Shown here one piece after another: positions 10,700-27,053 of a stretch of DNA of 64,000 nt (positions are counted from its first letter, which is position 1; each line of letters starts with the position of its first letter). The DNA is taken from NCBI GenBank assembly GCA_945859605.1, contig OX243820.1:37335606-37399605 (forward strand). Direction: 5' to 3'. Under the pieces are notes generated by a model. It was not told where the DNA came from and did no database searches. It saw only the letters and a list, made by a program, of their open reading frames with translations. This DNA is from Lumbricus rubellus. Taxonomy: Eukaryota > Annelida > Clitellata > Crassiclitellata > Lumbricidae. The position numbers were made by a program, and so were the translations under genes.

Positions 10700-12950
10700 C
10701 TTGTTGACCTTGGATACGTATGCGAATAGCGCTTATTATAACAATTATTTCCTGTGTTTTTACTGTATTATCTGCGTCAAACTTACTGAAAGGGATAAGG
10801 GTCAATTAGAGAAGTCCAAAATACACGAGCTTGAATGTCCAGGTTAATGTGCGAAGAATACCGGCGGCTAAAAACTACAGCCAGAGACATGCAATCTATC
10901 GCAAGCAAAACTGAAAGTCACTGTTAGCCTACTATGAGCTATTTTGCGATGCTCATTGACAATTTTGCTGGGCCATTTTCGGAATAGTGCATAGTAGTCA
11001 ATTTTTTCCTGACTGCGGAATTACTTTAGTTACCTCAGTGTTTTTTTCAAATTTGTTTTCTACTTTGTTGCCTAGTCAGCTGCAGTGCTGTAGGCTAGTT
11101 ATATGCAGGGGAACTGTTAGGCCTACTATTTATAAGTCTCCATTGTGTTAACAGTTTACTTCAACAATATTCAGTCATAGCAAGTTTGCTAATAAATTCA
11201 ATTGTTCAAACTAATGACAACAAGACTGCAAAGCATCAAATATGTTCAGTAAATATTGAAGAAAATATTTTTACAGTTCAGAATCTCTTATATGTGTGAA
11301 GCTATATAACCATAATAGACTTTTCAAATTGCCAGTGATTAAAATATGTGCTTTACTCTCAAAAAGCTCAGGCAAACCACATAATTATTGGGGAAATGTG
11401 AAGCTTCCCCGGTTGCTTACATGCATCCGAAAATCGACTAACATATAGTTGCTCTGCTTAGAAACATGCATAGAACTGCAGAATGGAATGTGTGCAAAAC
11501 AAAGTTGTAAAATTCAACTTCACAATTAAGACTGCACACCGGTGCTTGTATCTAAATAGGTCTAATGATGTTCCTTGCAAAGTTGAATATCATGATCATC
11601 AGTGACATAGCTGCTCTTGAGCAACACCCCACTCTCTTGCAGCCAATTTAAAATTAGATTGAAGGAGATGGCAAAATAATAGGCTTAATCAACGGGTAAA
11701 GGCTTCGATACACTTAAGCCACAGAGATCTTTCAAATTGGAGACTGCCATATGCTCAAAATCCATTAAAAATTTTGGTCTGATTAGATGCTGTTGTCTTT
11801 CTTTCAATCAATGCCTTATCATTTTTCAACATTTTACATCAACTGATTCTGCCATGGTCTTAAGTTCAACCAGAGTGCATGTAATATGTCCATTGATAAA
11901 AGCCAAGCATCCTGTCAGAATAGGCCCATAGAGTGATACCAAGGGCAGCTCTGCAGTTCATGACCAAACTGACAATCTAGAATAAAAGTGGTCTATTTCT
12001 AAGCCTGTTGCATCAGCCGTTGCTAACACCTTTGCAGATGAAGCTGATGATGAAGCGGATTAAGCAGACAGTTTATAATGTAGAAGCTAAGGAACTTTAT
12101 GAGTAATGATGTGCGACAAAGATATGAGAATCCAGCACTCAACTGGCTGTCAAGCCTTCTTCTGTTTCTTTGCCAAAGAAAAGTCCATGTCAGGCAGAAG
12201 ACGATAAGTCAAGTTGGTGACATGCAGCCAACCCTTTCTACCCGATCATCTGTCTCACTCTTGACTGCTGGTCACAACTTAGGCCTACCTCAGGTTCTCC
12301 CAACCGAGCCACTGAATACAGTACCACGCATCTTAGTGTGTTAGGGCCTCGCTATTGTAAATATGTGCGTGCTAGACCGATGGGTTTCCAGAGGGGCCAT
12401 TGGAGGGTAATCACAGCACCCAAGTCCACACTAGTCTTAATGCGGCTCTGCTCAACTTTCTCATGCTCCTTTATCACATATCAGGCTTCCCATTCGAAAT
12501 CAAAAGGCACTTCTTCCAGAACTCTTACCCCCTATCTCATTCTCAGCTGATCCTTCCAATTCACAACCCAGATGACACGCGTTAGCAGCAGCTGCACTGC
12601 CCCTGTTATCCTCTGGCAACTGGACTCTTATCTGACAACCCTTCTGACTCAACGCAGCGCTCGTGAATAAGCTGGTGCCCCGCGCTTGGCTCTCAAGTGG
12701 TGCTTTAGAAATTTGGAGTCTGCAATTACGTTGGAAGCAGCCCAGTCATTTACAGTCCGTGAAACAGCATAAAGCGCAAGTCTAGGCCTACTTGTTAATT
12801 ATAGCAGATATTGGCTCTGGGCTTCTGGCCGAAATTCGCTTCAAGGATTCGGGCCGCTCCAGGCTGGATGGTCTTTAGATTACTATGATCTGTTCAGGTA
12901 TAGGCCTATGGATAGATCAGTAGGCCTATAACGATAAATTTATTCCATCA
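10700..12950. other. Body of the decayed hAT element, no intact gene
   Basis: No frame over about 80 codons and no contiguous transposase motif. A minus-strand frame (10347-10478) starts with a Lys-rich peptide and runs into a possible donor AG/GTAACG, but no partner exon was found. Confidence 0.4.
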
Positions 12951-13320
12951 ACTAACAATTCACCGCGTAACAGTGTGTAGCCTACTTGGACAACAGCTCA
13001 CAGCTGTATACCAACATGGCCGACCATAGAGTCGCACATAGGCCACGCCCTTTTTCAAGATCCCGTACGGTACAACATTCGCTTGAACAGTGCAGTAAGT
13101 AAGTAAATTGCATCATTTGCATGCAGATTTGTATGGCGATGGAGTTCGGGCAAGAGGAGGCAAATACGGGAAAATCCAAGAGGAGGCAACTGCCTCCTCC
13201 TGCCTTCATGTGGCTACGCCTATGCGCATAATGGGTTCTTTTATTTGCTGGATTGGGTAGTTTATAAATGTGAGTGCATCTCTGTTTTTGCAATGTCTGG
13301 ACTTTTCTGTTACCTTAGGA

Positions 13321-13624
13321 CAGAAGTGTCGAAGAGCTGGCCCGCGGGCCATTTCTGGCCCGCCGACGATTTTTTCTGACCCGCGGAGCCTTCCCTAAAG
13401 ATTACAAAATTATTTAAAATGTTGTCAAAATTGAATAAAAAGCGAAAAGTGGACATTGAATCAAGATCTTTTCGCGATATTTGGACTTTTCTGGGAATTG
13501 TCTGACCAGGCCCGGAGCTCCCTCTCAGATCACTACCCAATTTTGCTAAGGAACTTCGACACCCTGGCCCGCCACTTGTAGATGTTCAAACTGGCCCGCC
13601 ACTTAAAAAGGTTTGACACCCCTG
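13321..13624. mobile_element. hAT-like MITE, 304 bp
   Basis: The right end GGTTTGACACCCCTG is the complement of the common hAT terminus CAGGGGTGTCAAACC, and the left end CAGAAGTGTCGAAGA is a diverged match. The 8-bp duplication CCTTAGGA is perfect at 13313-13320 and 13625-13632. Internal TGGCCCGC motifs recur near both ends. Non-coding. Confidence 0.88.
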
Positions 13625-13632
13625 CCTTAGGA

Positions 13633-15616
13633 TGTTGCGTGATACCTACCTTCTGCGAGAAGCAAGCATATATAGCGGAAACTTGTAAATAAAGTATGTT
13701 GCCTGAAATTTGAGTTTTTAGTACAACACTGAGCTTCTCCAAGAAGCAGAAATATTGCTTGTACATAGCCGCGTATCACTTTAATTTGAGTTTTTGGCAG
13801 GTCACTGAAAACTTTTTCGTCGATTTGTATGTGCCGACTTGTTTGAATGTTTCTTGTTGCTATCTCGCCATTTGATATTTGTTTTTGGTGTTATGTAGTG
13901 GACACAAAATTTTTGGAAGTATTATTGTTTCATGTCTTTGTCAATGTTATTGTGACGTCGTCGCCTGCAAGAATTGCACAAAGAATTCCAGCTGTTCTAG
14001 TTTATAAAATTTAATATGTCTTTGGAATATGCATGGCAATTTAACAAATAATACCAGTTGCTCTAGTTTGTACACAAGTCCATGGATAATGTATGGCAGC
14101 AACCCAAACCAAATACCAAGATACCCATTATTGCATAGACCCAATGTGTGTGCTTTCGTTGTGACATTACTTTAAAGTTTCAAACTTGCGTTCTGTTTGG
14201 GTTTTGTGCTTACACCATCTGCCATTATGGTTTTTGTCTGCTGTAGGTGTGCTCGTACAACCAATTAAAAATGAGCCGCAACAATAACGATAGAATGCGT
14301 TGGATTGATGTAAATGACAAGTTTTACACTAATTTAAAATTTTCTAGATGTTTCAAAGAACTACGATGACGACTACAATGATCCTGCTTATTTCATATAT
14401 ATCCACAGCAATTACATGATCCACCTGAGGCCTAGGATTTTCGTACAGTTTCTGGTAATTGTAAGCAATACAAAAAAACGTCGTCCATTATATGCGAAAG
14501 TCCATGTAAACAGAACTGGGAAGTGGGTTTCACAGAAGTTGGGTGAAAAATGCATTGAACTTCCAGTCAAAAAATTTGCAATAATGAGGCACCTCGCAAA
14601 AAAACGCACAGTGCGTCTAGTCGGACAGTGGGCCGTTTGACAACTGATGTTCCTTTGCACGGCTCATCGTTCCACAGTTCAACAGCACCAAGCGCATAAA
14701 AAAATTGGACAAACTTCTCTCTTTGGTCTTCACGCTCGTTAACAAATAGAATCGTTAAAAGCTGCATGAATGGGGTCATCGTCGTCGTAAGAGGGATGGC
14801 TGTCCGAGAAAACTTGCAAATCGTTTGACGGCATCTCCTGAAACCGAAAACAAATAACCATGACCATTTTTAAAAATTTTAATTAAAGTAATTTATGTAG
14901 CACTGTAGTGATATATCGTACATTCTTTTCCAGCTTGCAGTTACTAAGTACCTGGAAGGAACGGCTGTCCAAATGCACTAGTCCCATGAGCAGGGTCGTA
15001 TCCAGACTTAAATTCTAGTGGAGCCAACTTCAGGAGTCATCCACTATCCTAGACAGACCGTTTGCAAAATTCGACTTTGCTACTTCATTTTCTTCAACCG
15101 CTCCATAAAATGGCGATTGGCTTGCTGTGATACCCGCTAACAATGACTCTGATGCAGTAGAAACTGTTGGAACTTGGAGTTGAAACGCGTTGTATTAAAT
15201 AATAATTATGCAACAACCAGTGGCAGTGCCACCTATACAATTTCTGCGAGTCATATCAGGGTCATGGAAGCTATTTAGCAGAATTTTTGCTAGGTCATAA
15301 AGTAGGACTAAAGAGTAAAGGAATCAGGTCAGTTGACCTTTGGCAATGTCAACCAAACTTAACCGACATCTGAATTTCTTAAACAGGGAACTTCTTCTGT
15401 TGCTTGTTCAATGTTCAGGTCTCATTGATCTCATCCCATTGCACCTTCTTTACGACTTTTAACGACAACCTGCAGTGCTTTCCCATTCGCCTTAGCCAAC
15501 CTGAATGGCAAGATACTACCATGACTCATTAAACTGATTGACTGTTAATGACAAGACAGAACCAAGACCACGGTTAAACTTGCCTTTTAGTCGAACACTT
15601 GCTTTGACCGCAGAGA
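13633..15616. other. Non-coding sequence downstream of the YY1 gene
   Basis: No supported exon or element. A 74-codon plus frame (14416-14640) overlaps an 82-codon minus frame with no recognised domain. The part nearest 15616 is expected to be YY1 3' UTR. Confidence 0.35.
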
Positions 15617-20531
<4,915 letters not shown>

Positions 20532-20639
20532 TTTGATTCTTATTGAGTGACCACCTACACAGTTTTCACAAGGTATCGCATGAATACGATTTCCGATAAT
20601 AAGTATGTAAACTCGTGTTGAAACTAGCATTGAAAATAG

Positions 20640-21013
20640 CCTAGGCCTAGCCTAAGTATAGGCTTACTTACAACGAGTAGGCCTACTGTTTGAGCATGAG
20701 TTCGGCAAATTTTAGTCTTCGCCAGCTTTGTATTGTCATCCCAAGTTATATATAAAAAACAAGACTCGCTGATGCGTCTATTAAATGTAAGCAAACATTA
20801 TTTTGGCTAGAGCCTAGAACTCATATTATTTTATGAAAAAGCGCATCTCTCAATCGAATCGTAATAGTAATCTCGAGACTTCTACAGCGCCCAGAAAATC
20901 GAAGTCCTCCAGTTATCCTGTTATTAGGCCTATGATTATTATTTTCGTTTATTGCACAATCTAGTTGACAAACTGCAACCGGCTACAGAAAGTAGGCCAA
21001 TGGGGGGGGGTCC
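20640..21013. other. YY1 upstream flank
   Basis: AT-rich sequence with several TAGGCCTA words. The YY1 promoter should lie between about 20532 and 21000, but no TATA box or clear core element is evident. Confidence 0.35.
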
Positions 21014-21295
21014 GTAGCTCAGTGGAGAGAGAGCGTTGGCCGATAAACTGAGTCATTATCGCGACCCGGGTTCAAGCCTCGCTCAGGGCATAAATTTATT
21101 TAAATTTTCTGTTAGCTGCCAGTGGCGCTTTCTGTTGTGATGTTTGACTCGGGTGTAGCTCAGTGGAGAGAGAGCGTTGGCCGATAAACTGAGTCATTAT
21201 CGCGACCCGGGTTCAAGCCTCGCTCAGGGCATAAATTTATTTAAATTTTCTGTTAGCTGCCAGTGGCGCTTTCTGTTGTGATGTTTGACTCGGGT
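21014..21295 (+). repeat. Tandem pair of a 141-bp tRNA-like unit
   Basis: Two near-identical 141-bp units, the second starting at 21155. Each has an A-box-like GTAGCTCAGTGG and a B-box-like GGTTCAAGCCTCG. A perfect 6-bp stem CGATAA/TTATCG lies between them. No cloverleaf with a normal anticodon arm folds, so these look like tRNA-derived repeat units rather than tRNA genes. Confidence 0.65.
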
Positions 21296-21325
21296 GTGCT
21301 GAAAAATAAGTTAGCCCCTCTCACT

Positions 21326-21493
21326 CATGGGCGGAGTTTGGTTTCCGTTCTTGGAGGGGCTAATGCCTTCTTAGGGGTGGGGGGGGGGGGCTAAGCCCGG
21401 AAAAATATTTCATTTTCATGGTAAAAAAGCTAAATCTGGGCCTTCTTGGGGGGGGGGCTTAGCTCCCCCTACCCCTGATAAACTCCGCCCATG
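21326..21493. mobile_element. hAT-like MITE copy 1, 168 bp
   Basis: Inverted ends CATGGGCGGAGTTTGG and TAAACTCCGCCCATG. The 8-bp duplications CTCTCACT (21318-21325) and CTCCCACT (21494-21501) differ at one base. Internal poly-G/C blocks. Same family as 23073-23242. Confidence 0.85.
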
Positions 21494-21539
21494 CTCCCAC
21501 TCCTGGCTTGGCCGATCAGGAGCGTTCCAACACTTAGGC

Positions 21540-21680
21540 CATTTGTGTTAAGTTACCGAACCTGTTGTAGCCGACATGCGTGTCGTGCGAAGCTGGCCGT
21601 ATTTCGTATAACTTGTACCTGTAATCGTTCGGCGGTGTGTCAGATTGAATTTGAATAAACGAATATTATTATTAGTCTAA
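21540..21680 (+). mobile_element. Probable retroelement 3' tail ending in ATT repeats
   Basis: Ends TTGAATTTGAATAAACGAAT followed by ATTATTATT. The same end recurs at 52625-52650. An AATAAA plus triplet tail at two loci suggests a non-LTR retroposon end. Confidence 0.4.
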
Positions 21681-23064
21681 TAACAATAATTTGTGACGAT
21701 TCAAACATAGCGAAGTCCAACGTTTGCAGGTTGTTTATTTATTTAACCAAAGTTTAACGTCGTCGTATGGCAACAAAGGCCGTTGACGACAATTTACAGC
21801 TTACACAGGACAGTAACAGTGAATTTATGGCGTTCAAAATAACCATAATATTATAACGCTGTCATAACAATATCAATGTTCGTTGCCATAGCAGTAACAT
21901 AATATTATTTTTCAATGTCATTAGTGTTCGTTTCTTCAGAGCAAAATTGTTAACAATTAACATCAACATTCAAGTTATGTTAAATCCTTTGCTTAGGATA
22001 TTCATTAATAGGCCTATACTGCAGTAATTTTCACATGCTCACATGCAAGAAATGTCACATACTTTTCTTGATTACCATTCTTAATACGAATTTGATTCAA
22101 AACTTCTACATTTCATTAAAAGAATTTTTTTTAACAGGTTAATATGCGATATAATTTTGCTGTAACAAAAGCAATGACGACAAATTATATTCCCACACAA
22201 TCACGTTACAATTGCATGACAATCAATAATAGCAAAACAACAACAGTACACACGCATGGTCAGTTTTGAATACATTGTCACACAAATAAAAAAAATTTGA
22301 ATCATATTTTGTTATACTAAACAAATATGTTATTTAATGTCTCTATAACTCTGTAGATCAACCAACGTACGATTCTTGTTCTATTTCTTAACTTAGCCCA
22401 CACAGTTTTAGGCCTACGAGAATATCAAACAACATTAAAAATAACAACAAACATTCAGACATAAAGCAATGCTAATAGACTATAATGGTGTTTGCACATT
22501 TTTACACTGTCTTACAAATGACGGAGTTTATACAATTTTTCCTTTATTTATCAGGTTTATAATCCTATAAACAACACTTTGCATAATTATAACCATCATC
22601 AAGTAAATTCTTGATGTTGAAGTCTACTTTAAAAGAAACGCACGAATCTCTTCAGGTGGTAGAGATATTTTCTTTTTTGCAAGTTAATAATAAATGATCT
22701 ATGTTCTCTGGGACTTTACATAAATTACAAAGACCATTTTCAGGTTGACCTGCCTGCTTTTATTTTAAGTACACTAATTAAACTAAAATCGGGTGTCTAC
22801 ATTTTTGGGTGACGCAGTATACTACTAATAACTTTCGTTTATCCAACAACCTGTTTGTTAGACCGCAACCAGTTACAGTGTACAAGTATGCATTTTAAAC
22901 AAATCACAAGAATGCAGATCACAAAATAGCAAACACACATTTTAATTATTAACACTTTAACAGAACAGACTGCCTGCAATAATCGGCGCTAATAGAAGCC
23001 TAGGCTACAAAGCATATCCGCTCAATTATAATAAAGCACGCAACGCAGCTTTATCCTATTACTA
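21681..23064. other. AT-rich intergenic sequence, nothing recognised
   Basis: No open frame of note on either strand and no delimited element. Confidence 0.4.
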
Positions 23065-23072
23065 GCTGGGGT

Positions 23073-23242
23073 CATGGGCGGAGTTTGGTTTCCGTTCTTG
23101 GGGGAGCTAACCCCTAGCCTGGGCCTTCTTAGGGAGGCTAACCCCGAAAAGGGATACCATTTTCATGGCAAAAAAGTTGATTCTGGGCCTTCTTGGGGGA
23201 GGGGGGCTTAGCCCCCCTAGCCCCTGATAAACTCCGCCCATG
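23073..23242. mobile_element. hAT-like MITE copy 2, 170 bp
   Basis: Inverted ends CATGGGCGGAGTTTGG and TAAACTCCGCCCATG with a perfect 8-bp duplication GCTGGGGT (23065-23072, 23243-23250). It aligns along its length with the copy at 21326-21493. Confidence 0.9.
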
Positions 23243-23279
23243 GCTGGGGTACCCGGCTCTGCCAGGGAAATTTAGGATT

Positions 23280-23775
23280 CGACCCGCTCCAGCCACAACC
23301 ACACCACACCCCTCCTCCACCCCTAAACCTCCTTTAAACCTCTCCACCCCCACCCACCCCACCTCCACCCCTACTCCGTCCCCAGCCCCACCCCTCTACC
23401 TCAACCCCACTCCCTTCGCCCACCCCACTCCCTCCACCCCACCCCAACCCCGCCACCTCCAACCCTCCACCGCGCCACCTCCACCCCACCCCACATTCTC
23501 CCCCACCCCTCCATCCCCAACCATCCACCCCCCACCACACCCCTCCACCTCCACCACAAACCCCCTTCAAACCTCTCCACCCCACCCTTCCAACCCAACC
23601 CCTACCCTCTCCACCCCCATTCCCTCCGCCACCCCCACCCCAACCTCCACCCCACTCCTCCACCTCTATCACCACCCCTTCACTTCCATCACCACCCAAG
23701 CCCCTTCACCCCTCCTCCACTCCACCCCATCCCACCACTCCACTCCACCCCCACCTTCTCCCCACCCACCCTAAA
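23280..23775. repeat. CCACCC-rich low-complexity tract, about 500 bp
   Basis: Almost purely C/A/T on the plus strand (G is rare), built of CCACCCC, CCTCCACC and AACCCC words. Pro/Thr/Ser-rich (plus) and Gly-rich (minus) open frames across it are compositional. Confidence 0.9.
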
Positions 23776-24320
23776 CGACACCCAAGTTCCGATTCTACAG
23801 TTAAGCCACTAACTGTGGACTAGACTATAAGATTAGTCTAGAACTCAACAGTAAATAAATAAAAACAATGATGTTCCATTTTCAAGTTATACGCATCATG
23901 ATTATACAGTTATACAGATATTGTTTCAGTTTATATTACAGTTTCAGTTATTAACACAATCAATGAAGGCCATTTTAGGATAACTACTTAAGTTAACCAT
24001 GCATGATCAAAGAGTTCCTTCTTAAATTAATTAACCTCAAACCTCAAACCATTAAAGTGTACTAAAAATAAATTACAGACAACAACAAAAAGACAAAAAA
24101 CTTAGCAGACGAAACCGTTAAACCATTGACAGCAAAACAGCAAACCGGATAAGAACAAAAACACTGTGAGAAACAGGTCCTGGATCTTCATTTACCTGCA
24201 AAGTCAAAATAATGCAATCATAAAAAATATACCATGTAAACTTTGATAAGCTACATGGGACTATCTGAGTAAGAATTTCACACACATAAACACACGCACG
24301 CACACACTTACACACACGCA
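23776..24320. other. AT-rich sequence, nothing recognised
   Basis: No gene or element ends found. Confidence 0.35.
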
Positions 24321-24340
24321 TCTACACACAAACACACACA

Positions 24341-24380
<40 letters not shown>
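24295..24380. repeat. CA microsatellite
   Basis: ACACAC tract, purest at 24341-24378. Confidence 0.95.
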
Positions 24381-24381
<1 letters not shown>

Positions 24382-24554
24382 GCGAGACCAGAAGTGAGGT
24401 TTGAGGCAGATAGCATGGGCCTACGATTTTGAACCGGCCCACTCTCCTTGATAGAGAGTCAAAAAGAATTGGAAAAAGTTAGCATAAAGACTAGTACAGA
24501 CTAAATATACAATGTATATATCAATCATCATGAATAAATTAGAGTTGTATTGTA

Positions 24555-25110
24555 TTTATTGTATTATATCTATACATGTTTTATAGCGCCTGTCACAGTG
24601 CGCATCATCAGAGGTGCTCACAGTGCATTACACCAAGAGAGGGAAAAGTGGTTTTGAGACAATTCCTTCTTTTTGTTGTCTCAAAACCACCAGTTAATAA
24701 GGAGGAACGCGCCGCAGGAGGAAGCTGGTTCCACAATGCAGGACCAATGAGAGCAAAGGCTCGCGTTCGAGGAGACCATGCCAGTCAATGAAGCGGAGCG
24801 GACGAAAAGAAGGTCGGCAGACGGATTAGGTTACACAGATACTTTGGAGCTCGGGCAGCATGGGACCGGTAATTAAAATTAGTGCCAGAACTTTGAGTTG
24901 AATTCGAGAACTACGTGGACGCCAATGAAGGAAGGTGGTCAAACACAGAAGCAGAGATGTGAGAGGAACGAGGAAGATTGGTTATTAGTCTGGTTGCAGC
25001 ATTTACAACAGATTTTAAAGGAGGAGAGACGAACGTTTGGAAGGCCAACCAATAGAGAGTTACAGAAGTCTGTTTGTGAACAGACGAAGGCTTGAACAAT
25101 TGAGTTAGGC
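24555..25110 (-). pseudogene. CR1/L2-like LINE 3' end, minus strand, decayed
   Basis: Read on the minus strand, pieces in several frames give FCNSLLVGLPNVRL, RSSRIQLKVLALI and ALWNQLPPAARSSLLTG. These are the conserved tail segments of CR1/L2-type reverse transcriptases (YCNSLLYGLP, RIxFKxLxL and LWNxLP). Frameshifts and stops separate them. The 3' tail ends in a GCGCTATAAAACATG-like sequence. A 5'-truncated dead copy. Confidence 0.7.
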
Positions 25111-25743
25111 TCTAAAGACAAAGGAGTAGACAGATCGGAGGATTGCTCTAAGCCGTCTCAGATGAAAGTAGGAAGAATTGCATTATATGCAGAAATGATA
25201 TCATAATAATTATCATTAATAAAGTTATTTGCACTGGTTGATTACCAAAATACTTAATATAAGTTTGAAACTATAATTGGCCTACATTTTGTACATTACC
25301 ATCCGGTCTGGGTCTATTACCAGCTCTGCATGGACTTGCACAGGGCTGGCGACAGAAATTCCGAGCCCCTGGTCAGAGCAGTCACAGGCCTAAGATATCC
25401 ACAAGCCTTATCAAAGAATTGAAATAGCAAAAGTGTGGATACAGCCGTACGACCATGCGCTAGGCCCTATAATTTATTTATACAGCTATGCTTTTATTAA
25501 GACTTACTGCATCATCACTCCCTCTCGGAGCCTTCTCAGGCCTCGTTGCAGTAGAACTATTTGGTGGCTTCTTCTGCAGAGGATGGGGAGCGCTCCAGTC
25601 TTTGCCGTCTGCCTTGCTCTATATAAATAAATCACGAAAAAGTCACCACCATGCCAAACCATCATTGTTCAAACAGCAGATAGAAGTCGATTGTTAGAGA
25701 AGTTGTCTTGTAATGAGGATTACGGATTCAAGAATCCTCAGTT

Positions 25744-26165
25744 CCACTCATCAGACAGTCACTGTGCGGGCCCATCTGGCTTCCTCTCCGTGCTCGCACA
25801 CAATTTAAGATCCTCACTCTGATCATAAAGGTTCAGTGGGGTCTTGCCCCAAAATATCTCACTAATGTTTTACTTCGTCCTCACTCAGCTTCCTCCCACC
25901 GTCCACTTCGTTCATCCAACAGATTTGACCTCTTGGTTCCTCGGTCTAGAACTGTTATGGCTCAGTCTCGATCATTTATCTCAATTGGTCCTTCTCTTTG
26001 GAATGCCCTCTCTCCTTCTGTTCGCTCTACACTTCTTTCTGGTAGTCTCTCCTCTCAGTCCTCTGCTTTGTCTCTTCTCAAAACCTGTTTCTTCTCGCTG
26101 GGCCTTGCGCACTGGGAGCGCCTCTGAACGGTTCACCCTACTAGAGGCGCTTTATAAATGTTTAA
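25744..26165 (+). pseudogene. CR1/L2-like LINE 3' end, plus strand, decayed
   Basis: Contains PRSRTVMAQSRSFISIGPSL followed by WNALSPSVRSTLLSG and LLKTCFFSLG in one frame (25933-26127), the typical C-terminal end of a CR1/L2 reverse transcriptase. Upstream sequence matches the same domain in another frame. It ends at GGCGCTTTATAAATG. 5'-truncated. Confidence 0.7.
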
Positions 26166-26439
26166 ATACACTACACTGCACTACACTATCAGGCTTTGCT
26201 GGATCACCAGTGCAGCACGTCTCATTGGTCATATCCCTAAATTTGACCAAGTCACGGAGTAGCCCACATGCTGAATGTAGTCAAGGGCCTCCGTTTCCAC
26301 AGCGGATTGACTATAAATATAGGGTTTCTGCATTGGTCTGGAGCTGCATTGTTGTCCCATCTCTGGTGATCAACGACTATCTGCTCTCATGGTGGCTGAT
26401 CAAGCCAAACCCTTATCACTCACTAGGCCTACTATAAGC

Positions 26440-26615
26440 CCATATAAGCAGCGGCGTTATTTCACGGTAGCCCTGTTGCCATCAGCCGGGGGTCTAGAGA
26501 TCCTTATGAACTGGAAAACATTCTTTTTAGCCATGGTTGAACTTGAGCGCTTCTGCGTATATTACCTTACATGGGCGCTATATAAACTCGTTGATAACAA
26601 TAACAATATTAATAT
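26440..26615 (+). mobile_element. LINE 3' tail fragment
   Basis: Ends GGGCGCTATATAAACTCGTT followed by AATAACAATATT-type repeats, the same tail as the LINE end at 25744-26165. Only the tail remains. Confidence 0.5.
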
Positions 26616-26945
26616 CTAAAAATATATATTTATATAGGCCTATAAATTATATGTACAATTATATATGCAGGATAATAATTATGGGTAAAGAACAGCTGTA
26701 CAATGCTCAATTGCTCATTATACAGAAGATTATGCTGTTTGACCTTGAGGCAAAGTCGTAAAGGCGTAATTCTCAGTTCTAGTCACTAAATCCACTTGCA
26801 CGGTTGGGTCTGAGGTTAAACCAAACAACTTGCTTAATTAAAGGTCCAGCGTTTGTCTGTTTAGTCTGGTGAAGTCTGTGACCAATGACCCATAGCTGTT
26901 GAGTCGTGAACAATGCACAACTGATACTCAGTCTGTTGTACACAC

Positions 26946-27053
26946 CTTTTTTCTTCCGCACATCAATGCCAACCACCACGCAATTACAGACGACTGCAAC
27001 GATAGGAACTACGATGCCAACGATCCAACTAGCCGAACAACCTCCTGAACTTC
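26946..27053 (-). CDS. Transmembrane exon of the Ig receptor gene
   Basis: Acceptor TTATTCTTAG/GA and donor AAG/GTGTGT. It encodes a short extracellular stalk (SSGGCSAS), a helix of about 22 hydrophobic residues (WIVGIVVPIVAVVCNCVVVG) and the stop-transfer sequence RKKK. 36 codons, phase 1-1. Confidence 0.75.

Larger units (their letters stand above)
9312..13224. mobile_element. hAT-like transposon, 3.9 kb, decayed, hosting a nested palindrome
   Basis: The left end CAGTGGCGTAGCCAGACC and the inverted right end CATAGGCGTAGCCACATG match at most positions. The 8-bp duplication CGCATAAT is perfect at 9304-9311 and 13225-13232. AAGAGGAGGCA motifs lie just inside both ends (9338-9400; 13150-13195), as subterminal transposase sites often do. 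No intact transposase is visible. A minus-strand segment near 12690-12760 reads as a possible BED/TTF-type finger remnant (ADSKFLKHHLRAK), followed by stops. The foldback element at 9485-10133 sits inside. The boundary call is strong; autonomy is unlikely. Confidence 0.8.

Noticed and set aside
14412..14660. Overlapping plus and minus frames of 74-82 codons
   Set aside because: Neither shows a domain or convincing splice sites.
21007..21230. Two functional tRNA genes
   Set aside because: A/B-box-like words exist, but I could not fold a standard anticodon arm or acceptor stem.
23193..23774. Proline-rich 193-codon frame
   Set aside because: Produced by the CCACCC low-complexity tract.
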